This document shows, piece by piece, positions 23,058 through 35,176 of a stretch of 64,000 nucleotides of DNA. A program made the translations under genes and the position numbers. The stretch spans positions 1 through 64,000 of the forward strand of contig JBBMOL010000298.1 of assembly GCA_037954665.1 (NCBI GenBank), in the 5' to 3' direction. Source of the DNA: Laguncularia racemosa (taxonomy: Eukaryota > Streptophyta > Magnoliopsida > Myrtales > Combretaceae). Positions within the stretch are counted from its first letter, which is position 1; each line of letters opens with the position of its first letter. The notes under the pieces are model-generated. The model did no database searches. It saw nothing but the letters and a program-made list of their open reading frames with translations, and had not been told where the DNA came from.

Positions 23058-24180
23058 GAAAAGGATTTGTCCTCAAATCATTGCTTGCATCAAATGGACT
23101 CAGATCAGTAACATAAAATGTGACATTTACTGGATACTCACCTGGTAATTTTTTCTTGTAGGCATTATCATTGATTTTCTCAAGCATCAGAAATGGACCG
23201 TCTCCCCTAGGGTTCAACTTGGATCTCCTCTACAATGGAAAACTCTCCTTGCGAAAATGCACCCAAACCCAATCTCCAGGCTGAAAAATCTTGGGTCTCC
23301 TGTCCTTGTTCACCCTTGAAGCGACCCTAGCATTTTGTTTTACAATCCTAATCTTTACCTGTGCATGTAGCTTTCTCACGAAATCTGCCTTAGAATTAGC
23401 ATCAAAACTCACAAACTTGTTAAGTGGCAATGGCAATAAATAAATAAGAACCAATGGGTTAAAACCATACACAATCTCAAATGGTGAACAATGAGTAGTG
23501 CTATATAAAGCCCTGTTATATGCAAACTCCACAAATGGTAGACAATCCTTCCAAGTCCTAATGTTCTTCTCTATGATTGCCCCTAACAATGGAATTAAAG
23601 TCCTGTTAACCACATCAATTTGCCCATCAATTTGTGGGTTACAGATAGTTGAAAACATCCGTTTAGTTCCCAACTTTTCCCATAATACTCTCCAAAAATG
23701 ACTCAAAAATTTCTCATCTCGATCACTAACAATGCTTCTAGGTATACCATGAGGATGCACTACCTTTCTAAAGAACAAATCAACAATGTGTATAGTATCA
23801 TCAGTTTTATGACAAGGAAAGAAATGAACCATTTTAGAAATCCTATCCATAACCACAAAAATAGAATCTCGATCATGCCTAGGCCTAGATAATCCTAACA
23901 TAAAATCTATAGAAATGTTTATCCATGGCTCACAAGGAATGACACTATACTCATATAACCAATCTAAGAAGTCATCTAAACAAGGAATAGGATGGCGATA
24001 CTTTACCGTAAGGTTGTTGATGGCGCGGCAGTTAACATACATTCTCCATGTCCCATCCTTCTTAGGCACCAAAATCACAGGCACTGCACATGGACTCATG
24101 CCTTCTCTCACGTATCCCTTCTCCATTAACTCATCTACCTACCTTTGGAGTTCCTTCGGAAAGACATTTTCAAAATCCTG
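23045..24180 (-). pseudogene. pol: A3 pol: RT remnant fused to integrase core (best preserved copy)
   Basis: Frame open for 298 codons (24126-23230), the longest preserved version of the deleted pol. Order: RT N-terminus (VPKKDGTWRM), direct junction LDDFLD-WLYEYSVIP, integrase core with first Asp (ISIDF), second Asp (SDRDEKF) and Asp instead of Glu at the third position (DGQIDVVNR), then KIFQPGDWVWVHFRKE. A TAG at 23230-23232 (CAG in A1) ends it. The tail region then reopens to the LTR and contains GLITRS in place of GPITRN. Confidence 0.88.
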
Positions 24181-25099
24181 CACAAGAGACATAACCACAC
24201 TAGGCAAAGCATTAGATAATTTGTTAGTAGTCAAACATGTTTCTTTAAAAACCAGAAACAACATAGGTTGCCTCATCACTAACGCTCTCCTTACTACACT
24301 CGCTCTTGCCACACAACTCTCCTTTTGCAAGGCTGCCCTCTCCTTTTCACTCACCACCAAATTTGATTCCCCTTCAACTTGGCCTCTCACACTCTTTCCA
24401 GCCTTCCTCTCCTTTTCCTTTTGATCTTGACTTTTATATTCCTTTTTCTTCTCATTGTCTTTTGCTCTCTCACTCTCACTCTGCTTTTCACTCACCTTGT
24501 GTTTTGCAAATGACTGTTGTAGCTGCAACTAATCCTCATAGACTTGTTTAGGGGTTAAAGGTTTAAGGTTAAAACTTTTTCCTTGGTGAACAAGCGTATA
24601 CTTGTTAGAAAAGCCATCATGAACAACCTTCCTATCAAATTGCCATGGCCTCCCCAACAACACATGATATGCTTGCATTGGCACTACATCGCATAACACC
24701 TCATCCTCATATCTACCAATGCGAAAAACCAATCAAGGCTTGCTTACTCACCTTAGTCTCACCACTATCATTCAACCATTGCAATTTATATGGACTAGGG
24801 TGTCTAACAGTTTTGAGCCCCAGCCTCTCAACAATAAAATTGCTCACTACATTGGTGCAACTTCCTCCATCAATGATCAAACTACAGATGTGATCTCCTA
24901 GATAGCATCTAGTATGAAATATATTCTCTCTTTGCACCTCCTCTTCTTCCTTCACCTGCACATTTAACGCTCGCTTCACTACTGCCACTAGCCTTCCCAT
25001 TGTAGGCTCCTCATCATCACTAGCATCCTCTAATGGAGGCATATCATCTTCTTCACTATCCCCCTCAATCTCATACTCACCATCATCACGCAAAATCAT
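24139..25099 (-). pseudogene. pol: A3 pol: protease and K/E-rich linker, broken
   Basis: Acidic linker, then LIIDGGSCTNVVS, then a frameshift near 24720 (extra A in a short A run) inside FRIGRYEDE. TAG follows VYED (CAG or CAA in the sisters), and the K/E-rich linker runs to DFENVFPKELQR, ending in a TAG. Same FP-KEL junction as A1 and A2. Confidence 0.85.
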
Positions 25100-26185
25100 A
25101 ACACGCTTATTCGGACATGGACTAACAATATGGCCTCTACCTTGGCATTTAAAACATCTAATGTCACGATTTCTAGAAGTAGAAGAATCAGAGTTACCTT
25201 GGTTACCAGGAGTAGAAACCGTTTGCCTCAGCTCCCCTTTTGGTTTGGTGGGTAAAGGCTTTTCTTCTTTCTTCCATTGGTTGGTCTTTCAAGTGGATGA
25301 ACCATTACTCTATGGAAACTGTGCATTACTACTACCTTTCCTCTTGTGCTGGTTCTCAACCTTTATAGCCATGTGAACCATATCCTCCAATTCTACATAA
25401 TGCTGCAATTTAACCACATTTTGGATTTCTCTATTTAACCCAGCAAGAAACCTAGCCATTGTAGCCTCTCTATCCTCCTCTACATTCGCCCTAATCATAG
25501 TGACTTCCATCTCCTTGAAATACTCATCTACACTTCGGCTTCCCTGCCTAAAAGTTTGCAATTTGTTGTGCAATTCACGATAGTAATACGCAGGCACAAA
25601 CCGCTTCTTCATCACTCTTTTCATCTCTTCCCAAGACTCAATAGGTGGCTCACCACTCCTTCTCCTATTCAACATTAGTTGATCCCACCACACTATAGCA
25701 TAATCCGAAAACTTAATGGCAGCAAGTTTTACTTTCTTTCTCCCACTATAGTTGTGATAATCAAACACCATCTCTACCTTCTTCTCCCACTCTAAGTACG
25801 CCTCGAGATCATTCTTCCCTTGGAAAGGAGGAATCTTCATCTTTATGCTACTTAATTGATCATCCTCTCTATTCTTATCTCCTCTATCTTCCCAATCTTT
25901 AGTTCCTCTATTCCGACCACTATAACCTCTATAACTCCTAACAGAAGGCTCATAAAAATCATCATCCGACATTTCATCTCCACCCCTCGGTACTCTCCTA
26001 GAACGACTCTCCTTCTTACGCCTTTGGAATACATTTGTGGATTGCTCTAATCTTTGCTCTACCGTCTCATGAAATTGTTCCATTCCCTCTTGAAACATCC
26101 TCTTCATTTCTCCCCTCAACGCCTCAATTACTAACCTAGCATCAAACCTTCCCCTCTCACCTTCTGGAGAATGTTGCCTCGACAT
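25100..26185 (-). pseudogene. gag: A3 gag, nearly open
   Basis: Starts MSRQHSPEGERGRFDARL at 26185 and is open to 25310, covering the N-terminal and capsid-like regions without the frameshift of A1. TAG at 25310-25312 and a TGA about 20 bases on (both single transitions relative to A1) precede the zinc-knuckle region at about 25110-25160. It serves as the reference for the ancestral A-family gag. Confidence 0.87.
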
Positions 26186-26676
26186 TGTTCCTACAGAAAA
26201 GATTAGTACTAACACAAATATATATATAATTAAACCTCACGATACACTCCCTTACGTGTTTCGCTCAAATGATGATATCACACAATCACTCATGTATTCT
26301 CACAAATAATGATGATATCAACTCGCCAATTTCCTCTTCTCAATTCTCTTGAAACTAACTCGAACTACACCAATTTCCTTCCGTAGAATTCAAAACAACT
26401 CTAGGGTTCGTAAATTTTCCTCTATTTTTTTCTATCCAAATTTTTTTTTTTGTCTTGGTTGTTGCTCTTGATCACGTTTTTCTTTTCTTTTCTTTTCTCT
26501 TCTTTTTTTTTGTCTTGATTTTTACTCTTTTTTTTTTAACAATCGCCTAGTCGATATTACACTATCAAAAGACAATAAATACTACGAAATTGAATACGAT
26601 AATTGATATGAACGATTGGAGTTAGGGTTTTTGATATTACCTTCCTCAACCGAACTTGATGTTTTGACAAACCTAA
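26186..26676 (-). other. A3 leader, non-coding
   Basis: Leader with T-rich and CTTTT-repeat stretches on the + strand (about 26430-26540); no coding signal. Confidence 0.7.
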
Positions 26677-26688
26677 GCTCTGATACCA
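26677..26688 (-). other. A3 primer-binding site (initiator Met tRNA)
   Basis: Minus strand TGGTATCAGAGC, three bases from the LTR. Confidence 0.92.
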
Positions 26689-26691
26689 AAC

Positions 26692-27553
26692 TGATACGAA
26701 CCACGCCAACCTGTGATGAAACCCAATACCAATACGTTCGGAAATTCGTTGCCTAAGACGCCCAAACACCTAAAGTGGAAACTGCGACCCGTTGTCTATA
26801 AGCGAGACAAGAACCTTGGTATAAAATGAAGACACCACAATCGGGATGAAAGACCGATTTATAAGTCGGGATGAACGCCACGGAAATTAATCCGATAAGT
26901 TTAAATTAGTTCTTGAAGAACCAAGAGAGGTGCCTCTCAAAAGTTTTTAATGTTCAAAGATGTAAATTCTATGTTATTCTAAACCCTAGGAGCTTTTATA
27001 CTAGGGTTACAATTCGTGAAAAACAAGTCCAAAACGACGTAGCTTGGATAAGTTGCGTAAAAACACGAAAACAGAGCAAGCTGGCCGGTAGGGGATACAC
27101 GGGTGTGTACACGACCGTGTACTTTGGCCGTGTACCTTTCTGTACAACTTCTGGCAACATACACGGCCATGTACACGACCATGTACTTTGACCGTGTACC
27201 TTTTTGTGCATTTGCTTGACTCCATACACGGCCGTGCCTTTTAGCCGTGTGTCTGGCCATGTATGATTCTGTGCAATTTTGAGATTCTTACACGGCCATG
27301 CCTTGAAAGTACACGCCCTCTTCAACCCGTGTCCGGTGTGACTTGTATAAGAGCAAGGGTCTTCCCATGGTTGTTCCAATCCGTTCCAACTTCATGATTG
27401 CTCCAATCCTTTCCGGCTTCATGGACATCCTTTATCAACCTGTTAAGTGCTTCCTTGAGTCGTTTCGCTCGACTTCTTGTGATCGGTCTAGGCGGCACTT
27501 CAAGAGGATCCACATTTCTTCTTCCGGCTTGGCTCTCATCATGGATCTCATCA
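26692..27553 (-). repeat. A3 5' LTR
   Basis: 862 bp with palindrome cluster 27090-27330 and pol tail codons. It ends at the aatgt target copy. Confidence 0.94.
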
Positions 27554-30355
27554 AATGTCATCACCATTGTTGCAAAGTTTGTCGCCGCAAATATCAACAC
27601 TAAAAATGCCATCGCCACAATTATTGTTGCCACAAATATCGTTGGTGTAAATGTCCTCATCATTGCTACAAACATCGTCACCACAAATATCATCGCTACA
27701 AATATACTTGCTGTAAATATCTACAGTACAAATGAGATCACTGTATATATTGTCGCCGCAAATATCATCACTACAAATGTCCTTGTCATCGCTACAAACA
27801 ACGTTACCATAAGTATCATTGCTACAAATGCCCTTGTCATGGAAAAGTTTGTCACTATAAACATTGTCACCACAAATATCCTCACCATCGCCGCAAATGA
27901 CTTTATTGTCATTACAAATATTATCACTACAAATATTGTCACTATAATGTCAATATTGTTGCAAATATCATTATCATCATTGCAAGCATCATCAATGCAA
28001 ATATCATCTTTGCAAATGTCATCACTGTAATTATTGTTACTAAAACTGTACTCATTGTCACTACAAACACCGTCGCCACAAATATTATCATTGTAAATGT
28101 CATCACCATAAATGTAGTCACTGCAATTGTTGGCATCATGGAAAGTTTGCCACTACAAACATCATTATTGTCACTACAAACATCATGCCACAAATATCAC
28201 TGTTGCAAATGTTGCCACTACTACTATTTTTGGTGAAAACATCATTATTGCAAATGTTCTTGTCATTACTCTAAACATTGTTAACTACAAATGTTGCCAT
28301 TGTTGTCATTGCCATTGCAAACATTGTTGTCACAAATATCATCGCAAAAAATGTCGTCATCATGGCAAAATTTGTCACTACAAATGTCATCACCGTCACT
28401 ATAAGCATTATCCCCATAAATATCATCATTGCAAATGTGGTTGCTACAATTGTAGTCACTACAAATGTTCTTGTCATAACTGCAATTGCCACAAATATCA
28501 TCGCTACAAACATTATTGCTGCAAATATCTTCACTGCAAATGTCGTTGCTATAAATATTGTCACTATATATATCATCACTATAAAGTTTGCCGTCGCAAA
28601 TATCAACACCACAAATGTCATCGCTACAATTATTATTACCATAAATATTGTCAACGCAAATGTCCTCATCATCGCTGCAAACATTGTTGCCGTAAATATC
28701 ATCACTATAAGTATAGTTGCCAACAAATATCAACACTACAAATGATGTCACTACGTATATTGTCACTATAAATACCATCACTGCAAATGTCTTCGTCACC
28801 ACAAGTATCATCATTGCAAATGCCCTCATCATGGCAAAGTTTGTCACTACAAACATTGTCACCATAAATATCCTCATCATTGCTACAAATATCCTCGTTG
28901 TCATTGCAAACACTATTGTTACAGAATGTAATTGTCATGGTAAAGGTTATCATTGCAAATATCATCGTCGTCATTGTAAAAGTCGTCGATGAAAATATCA
29001 TCGTTGCAAATGTTGTCACTGTAATTATTATTGCTGGAGTTGTCCTCATCATCATTGTAAACACCATCGCCATATACATCATCATTGCAAATGTCATTGC
29101 CACAAATGTGGTAACTGCAATTGTCGGTATCATGGAAAGTTTTCCACTGCAAATATCATTGTCATTGCTACAAACATGGCACCACAAATACCATCCTGCA
29201 AATGTCGTCGCCGCTACTATTGTTAGTGAAAACATTGTTGTTACAAGTGTTCTCATCGTCGCTTTAAACATTGTTGATGTAAATATCATCATTGCAAATG
29301 TCATCATCGTGGCAAAGTTTATCGCTGCAAATGTCGTTCTAGGCACTACAAATGTCATCTCTATAATTATTGTCACCACAAATATTGTTCCTAAAAATAT
29401 CCTTATCGTCATTGCAAGCATCATTGGCGTAAGTATCATTGCTACAAATATCGTCATCGTGGTAAAGTTTGCCACCACAAATGTTGTCATCGTCGTTGTA
29501 AATATCATCGCTACAAATGTCATTACTGCAAATATCCTCATCATCACTATAAACATCGCTGCCACAAATTTCATCATTGCAAATGTAATTTATTGGCAAA
29601 GTTTTTCATTACAAATGTTGTCATCATTACTGCAAATATCATTGTTGCAAATGTCATCGCTACAATTATTGTCACTGTAAATATCATTATTGAAAATGTC
29701 CTCATCTTTGCAAATATCATCACAAATGTTGTCTCTACAAATGTGGTTTCCACAAATTTTGTCACTACAAATGTTGCAGCTGGAATTATTGTCACCATAA
29801 ATATCATTGCTACAAATATTATCGTTGCATATCTTGTCACTGCAAATGTTGTCATCCCCGGAAATGTCATCACTACAATTATTTTTGTTGCAAATATTAT
29901 CGCCACAATTATCATTGCTACTATTATTGTTGCTGCAAATGTTTTTGCTTTAAATATTGTTGCAGTAAATATCATCATTGCAAATGTTATCGTTGTGGTA
30001 ATGTTTGTTGCTACAAATGTCGTCACTGCAAATGTTATCGTCGTGGTAATGTTTGTTGCTGCAAATGTCGTCATTGCCACTGTAAACATCATCACCACAC
30101 ATATCATTGCTACAACTATCGTCATCACTACTAAAAACATTGTCGCAGCAAATATCATTGCTACAAATGTCGTCGTCATGACAAAGGTCGTTGCTGCAAA
30201 CATCATCGCTGCAAATATCATTGTTGCAAATGCCATCCTCATGGCAAATGTTGTCAATGCAAATGCGTTGTCATTATTGCAAACATCGTTGCCACAAATA
30301 TCATCACTGTAAATGTCGTCACAACAATTATTGCCATCGCAAATAATGTCGTTCT
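27554..30355 (+). repeat. 15-bp-period minisatellite, segment d
   Basis: Longest uninterrupted stretch (2.8 kb). Same 15-bp unit with 6-bp insert variants. It ends without a target duplication where T-rich DNA begins. Open frames of up to 290 codons on both strands are by-products of the period: they are low complexity, overlap one another and lack any domain. Confidence 0.93.
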
Positions 30356-32868
30356 AATATTACCACTATAATTTTTCATTTATTATTTTTTAGATTTTGT
30401 TTTCAGTTTAATGATTTTTTATATTTTTTACATTTTAATTTAAATTTTTTTATAAATTTTATTTTTTTATTCCTTCATTTTTGGATTTGTTGATTTTTTA
30501 TTTTTCAATTTTGTGACATTTTGAATTTTTTGATTTTTTATTTTTTTTCAAGTTTCAATTATTAATTCTTGTATTTTTTTTTTCACATTTGATTATTTTT
30601 CAGTTTTATCAAATTTCTATTTTTTAATTTATTATTTTTATATATTGATTTTTTTTTGTATTTTTTAACTTTCAATTTTTTTTTTTTTTACTATATTTTA
30701 TCTTTCTTTTTTTTAATTTCGTTAATTTTTAATTAACTAATTAATTTTTATTTTCATGATTTTTGATTTTTTTAAATTTTTTTTATTTTCTTAATTCTTT
30801 CAATTTTTTATTTTTTGAATTTTTCATTTTTTTTCTTTTTATTTTTTATTTTCCTTTTTTTTTCATCTTTTCATTTTTTTCATTTTTTTCATTTTTCATT
30901 TATTGAAATTTTTTATCTTAATTCCTTCATTTTCTTTCTATCGTTTTTATTTTTTGATTCCTTGATATTTTTATTTTATTCATTTTCTGTAATTTTTTAT
31001 TTTTTTCCTTTTTTAATTTTTTCCTATTTTTTATTTTTTAATTTTTAGATATTTCATTTCTTCTATTACTTGGTATTTTTTTGTTTTTAATTTTTTGTTT
31101 TTTATTTTATTTTTTGTTTTTTTTTTATTTTTTTTTATTAATTTTTAATTTTTGGATATTTTTTCATTTTTTTTAATTTTTAAATTTTGATTTTTTTATT
31201 TTTGATCTATTGATTTTATTTTTTTTTTTCAATTTCTGATTTGTTATTTTTTTATTTCATTTTTTAATTTTTCTATGTTTTGATTTCTTTTAAACTTTTT
31301 ATGTCTTTATTTTAAATTATTTTAAATTTATAATTTTTTATTCTTTTTTTTTTATTTTGTATTTTCCTTTTTCATTTTTCATTTTTTCAATTTTTTTTTT
31401 ATTTTTCCTTTTTTTGATTTTTTTCATTTTTTTTCACCTATTCATTTATTTCACTTTTCTCACCTTTCCCCATTCTTTACTTTCTAATTTTTTTATTTTT
31501 TATTATTTTTATTTTTTCATTTTTAATTTTTTCATTTTTTTGTCTTCTCATTTTTTATTTTTCATTTTCTTATTTTTTTATTTTTTTTCATTTTTTGATT
31601 TTATAACTTTTTTCTTTTTAATTTTTTAAATGTTGAATTTTTTTCAATTTTTAATTTTGAATTTTTTTTCTTTTATTATTTTTATTTTTTATTTTTTATT
31701 TTTCATTTTTTTAGTTTTTGATTGGCTTTTTTTCTATTGATTTCATGATTTTTTTAATTATTTCATTTTAGACCTTTTGATTTTTCCTATTTATTTATTT
31801 ATTTATTTTTATTATTCATTTTGTTTTTGTAATTTATTATTTTTTTAACTTTTAAAATTTCTTATTTTTTTATTTTTCATCTTTCCATTTCCTTTTTTTT
31901 ATTTTTTCAATTTTTTATTTTTTTTTCGATTCTTTTTTTTTTCTTCAATTTTTTTACTTTTTTATTTAGATTTTTTAATTTTTATTTTTTGACATCTCGA
32001 TTTTTTTAGTTTTTATTTCTTCATTCTTAGATTTTTTTTATATTCATTTATTTTGTTTTTTTTTTATTTTTTCTTTGTTCATTTTTTCACTTTTTCATTT
32101 TTTTATTTTACACGAATTTTTGTAAATTTATTTAATTTTTTAAAAATTTGTTTTTCTATTTTTCATTTTTGCAATTTTTTTATATTTTGATTTTCATTTT
32201 TAATTCTTTTTAATTTTTAATTTTTTATTCTTCAATTATTGACATCCTCATTATTTTAATTTTTTACTTTTTTATTTTTTAGCATTTATTTATTTATTTT
32301 TTATTTGCCCAATTTTTTACCATTGATTTTTTTATTTATAAAATTTATAAAAAAATTTAATTTTTCTTTTTTTTTACTTTATCAAATTTTGATTTTATTA
32401 ATTTTTTATTTTTCTTTATTTGATTTTTTACTATATTGAATCTTTTACTATCTTGATTTTTAATTTTTTAAATTTTTTGATATCTTATTTTTCTTATTTT
32501 TTATTTTCATTTTATTTTTTTATTTTTTATTTTTTTCATTATTTTTATTTTTTGATTTTTTGATCTTTTGTTTTATCATTTTTTCCCTTTTTATTTTTTT
32601 TATTTTTAATTGTTTGATTTTTTTTAAATGTTTTACTATTTCATTCTTTTGTTCTCAATTTTTTATTTTTTTTTTTCAATTTTAATTTTTTGATTTCCTA
32701 ACTTTTTACAATTTTTCATTTTTGATGTTTTCATCATTTTCATTTTTCTATTGTATTAATTTTATATTTATTTTTTATTTTTTCTTTTAATTTTTTTTTA
32801 TTTTGGAATTGTTGATTTTTTTATTTTATTTTTACTCTTTTTTTTCATTTTTTTATTTTTAATTTTTT
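30356..32868 (+). repeat. 2.5-kb T-rich low-complexity block
   Basis: Almost only T runs of 3-10 separated by A, C or G, of the type ATTTTTT, CATTTTT or GATTTTT. No regular period seen. The + strand has very few G or C; the complement is A-rich. It abuts the minisatellite on the left and the truncated gag of C1 on the right. The two Phe-rich ORFs in it are not genes. Confidence 0.9.
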
Positions 32869-32870
32869 GA

Positions 32871-34120
32871 TTGAAAAGAAAGAGGAAAAGAAAGAAATAG
32901 TTTGCTTTGAATGCAAGAAGGTAGGAGACATCAAGTATGAATGTCTTGTGTTGATAGAAAAGATAGAGAAATACAAGAAGAAACAAAAAGCTTTAATGGC
33001 AACATGGAGTGATTTTAATGAGTTAGGCAGTGAGTTAGACGCTTGATCAGACAATGGAGAAGAGGCAAATTTGAGCTTCTTGGCTTTATCTAAGTTATCT
33101 TCTAAATTTGAGCATTATATGCCTATTAGTTTTTGAAAACTAGTTAAACAACTATTAAAGGCTTTATTTAAGGTAAATAAAATGATTGAAACTTTGAGAA
33201 ATAAAAAAAAAAAGGTTGTATGCCAAACTAATATGTTATTGACTGATGAAAATGATATGGAAATTTTACATATTGATAATAAAAGCTTACAAGAAGCATA
33301 AGATAGGTTATCAAATGAAAATAAGACCTTAAGAAAAGAAATCGAAGAACTTAATGTAAGAATCGATAAAGTTTCAAAAAATTTGAATTCTATGTTTACT
33401 ACATTTTCTAAAAGTAATAAAAAACTATAAAAGTTATTATCATCTCAAAGAGTAAGTAACTTAAAAGAAAGATTAGGATATAATAAGGTTAAGTTCTAAA
33501 ACTGAGCTAAGGAAATTATTTTGTTAAAGGAAAAGTTCCAATTATTAAGGATGATGTTGATACAAGTAAGACGAAAAATAAAAGTATAAATTTGAAAGAA
33601 AATAAGTCTGTTAAACAAAATGAAAAGAATATTAGAAAGTATTCTAGACGAAACTTCAAATAGAACTATAGACAAAACTATAGATAGAACTACAAATAGA
33701 TGTACAGATAGTACCAAAAAAGAAATTACAAAAGGTATTATGGAGTCTATACCAAATCATATAATTATCATTTGGGAATGATAAGCTCATATCAATATCA
33801 TTGGAGACCATATCAATATCAGAAAAGTCCGATAATGTCCAATACTTATGCTTGCTATTTTTGCAACAAGTTTGAACATATAAAAAAATTTTGTTATTAC
33901 AAAAATAACAAGCTCAACCAACAATAAGTAAAATATCAAAACAACACAAACTTGAATTTTGGTAGACTTAAGCTAGTTTGGGTTCTTAAAAGGGTTTAAT
34001 CATTTCTTTTGTATATGCAAGAACATGAAAAAAGGATAAAAAGATTGTGGTACCTAAATAGTGGGTGCTCACGACACATGGTAGAGATGTTTCGTTGTTC
34101 ACAAATCTAGAATAGAAAAG
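32871..34120 (+). pseudogene. gag: C1 gag and protease remnant
   Basis: Gag zinc knuckle reads CFECKKVGDIKYEC, with the His of CCHC replaced by Asp. A KALMATWSDF segment, an acidic and coiled-coil region and a second knuckle (CYFCNKFEHIKKFC near 33857-33900) follow. The protease site reads WYLNSGCSRHM: the catalytic Asp of DSG is Asn. Many stops and shifts throughout. Confidence 0.8.
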
Positions 34121-35067
34121 TGGAGGTTATGTCAAGTTCGGTGATCACAATGGAGGAAAGATAATAGTAACTAGTATAGTAGGCTTTTCCTCTAGTACAA
34201 TTGAACATTTATCTTTGGTAAGAGGTTTGAAACATAATTTCTTAAGTATTAGTCAACTACGTGACAAATGTTACAAAATGATTTTTGAAAAAGATAAAGT
34301 AGAAGCTAATGATCAAAATAGAGAAAAACTGTTTGAAGGATTTTGGAAAAACAAAATATTTACATGGTTGAACCATCTAAAGTAGATGTTGAAAGATGTT
34401 TCTTAACATTGAATGAAAACTTCTTTATTTGGCATAAAAAGCTTAGACATGTTAATTTTTCACAACTGGAAAAACTTTTGATAAATAAACTTGTTATTAG
34501 ATTACCAAAATTTTCTTCTATTAAAGATATTAAACATAATACTTTCTTGAAAAATAAAATGGTTTCAATATCTCATAAGTTTAAAAATGTTATTTCAACA
34601 AAAAGACCTTTAGAACTTCTACATCTTAATCTTTTTAGTCCGACAAGAACTTTAAGCTTAGGTGGTAATAAATATGGTTTAATGATAGGTGATGACTTTT
34701 CACATTTTACATGGGTTTTATTTCTTAGAAACACGAGTGAGACATTTGATGCTTTTGAAACTTTTTAAAAATAAGTTCAAAATGAAAAAAGGTTTTTCAA
34801 TAATAAGTTTAAGAACTGATCATGGTAAAGAATTTGAAAATGAAAATTTTATTGAGTTTTGTGAGAAAAATGGGATAAAACATAATTTTTTTTGTCTATA
34901 TACATCACAACAAAATAGAGTAGTAGAAAAGAAAAAAAAAGTTTTACAAGAAATGGTACAAAGTATGCTAAATGAAAGTAATGCGCCAAAATATTTATGA
35001 GCCAAAGCAATATCTTCATCTTGTTGTATTTCTAACCATGTTTATGTGAGACCCTTGATGCAAAAAA
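34121..35067 (+). pseudogene. pol: C1 GAG-pre-integrase and integrase N-terminal half
   Basis: Open from 34343 to 34768, reading WHKKLRHVNFSQLEKL, PLELLHLNLFSPT and GDDFSHFTWVLF, then in another frame LRTDHGKEFEN and SQQNRVVEKKKK. Zinc-binding Cys residues expected in the pre-integrase motif (CDTCLKNKM in C2) are lost here (HNTFLKNKM). TGA at 34998-35000. The gene is cut at 35067 by M1 and resumes at 55012. Confidence 0.82.
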
Positions 35068-35176
35068 TTGGGGTTCCACTCTTAAATATAGTACATTTTA
35101 AAAAATTTATGCAAATATTGTATCTGAAATAATTATTCATAAAATAGATTTTGAAAGTGCGGACATAGATTACGAC
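35068..35176 (+). repeat. M1 left terminal inverted repeat
   Basis: Begins TTGGGGTTCCACTC; pairs with 54901-55008 over about 108 bp with scattered mismatches. Confidence 0.85.

Larger units (their letters stand above)
11877..27553 (-). mobile_element. A3: third A-family copy, interrupted by T1
   Basis: Target duplication aatgt at 11872-11876 and 27554-27558. The 3' LTR is split (11877-12536 and 22855-23044) by the Athila-like T1. The 5' LTR is 26692-27553. Gag is present, unlike in A2, and the RT/RNase H deletion is identical to A1 and A2. Net length without T1 is about 5.4 kb, matching A1. Confidence 0.95.
32869..35067 (+). mobile_element. C1 (first part): degraded Ty1/copia element
   Basis: Plus-strand copia gag-pol starting abruptly in gag next to the T-rich block (5' LTR and gag N-terminus lost). 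It runs to the middle of integrase, where MULE M1 begins. The second part starts at 55009. At the joint the codons for PLMQK (before) and TGYEM (after) restore the copia sequence, matched by TSKTAYEMF in C2. SIRE/Maximus-like lineage is likely from the gag and RT style. Confidence 0.88.

Noticed and set aside
24139..24551. Ser/Pro/Phe-rich ORFs opposite the protease linker (also 3492-3686 and 8869-9129)
   Set aside because: Antisense shadows of the K/E-rich linker. They appear in all three copies only because the sense strand is shared.
1..30355. Possible CRISPR array
   Set aside because: Units are contiguous 15-bp variants without constant repeats and unique spacers, in a plant nuclear context.
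30815..31629. Phe-rich ORFs in the T-rich block
   Set aside because: Poly-T reads as Phe codons; there is no composition or motif of a real protein.
34820..35005. Independent small genes in the copia region
   Set aside because: Antisense or out-of-frame shadows of the integrase remnant.
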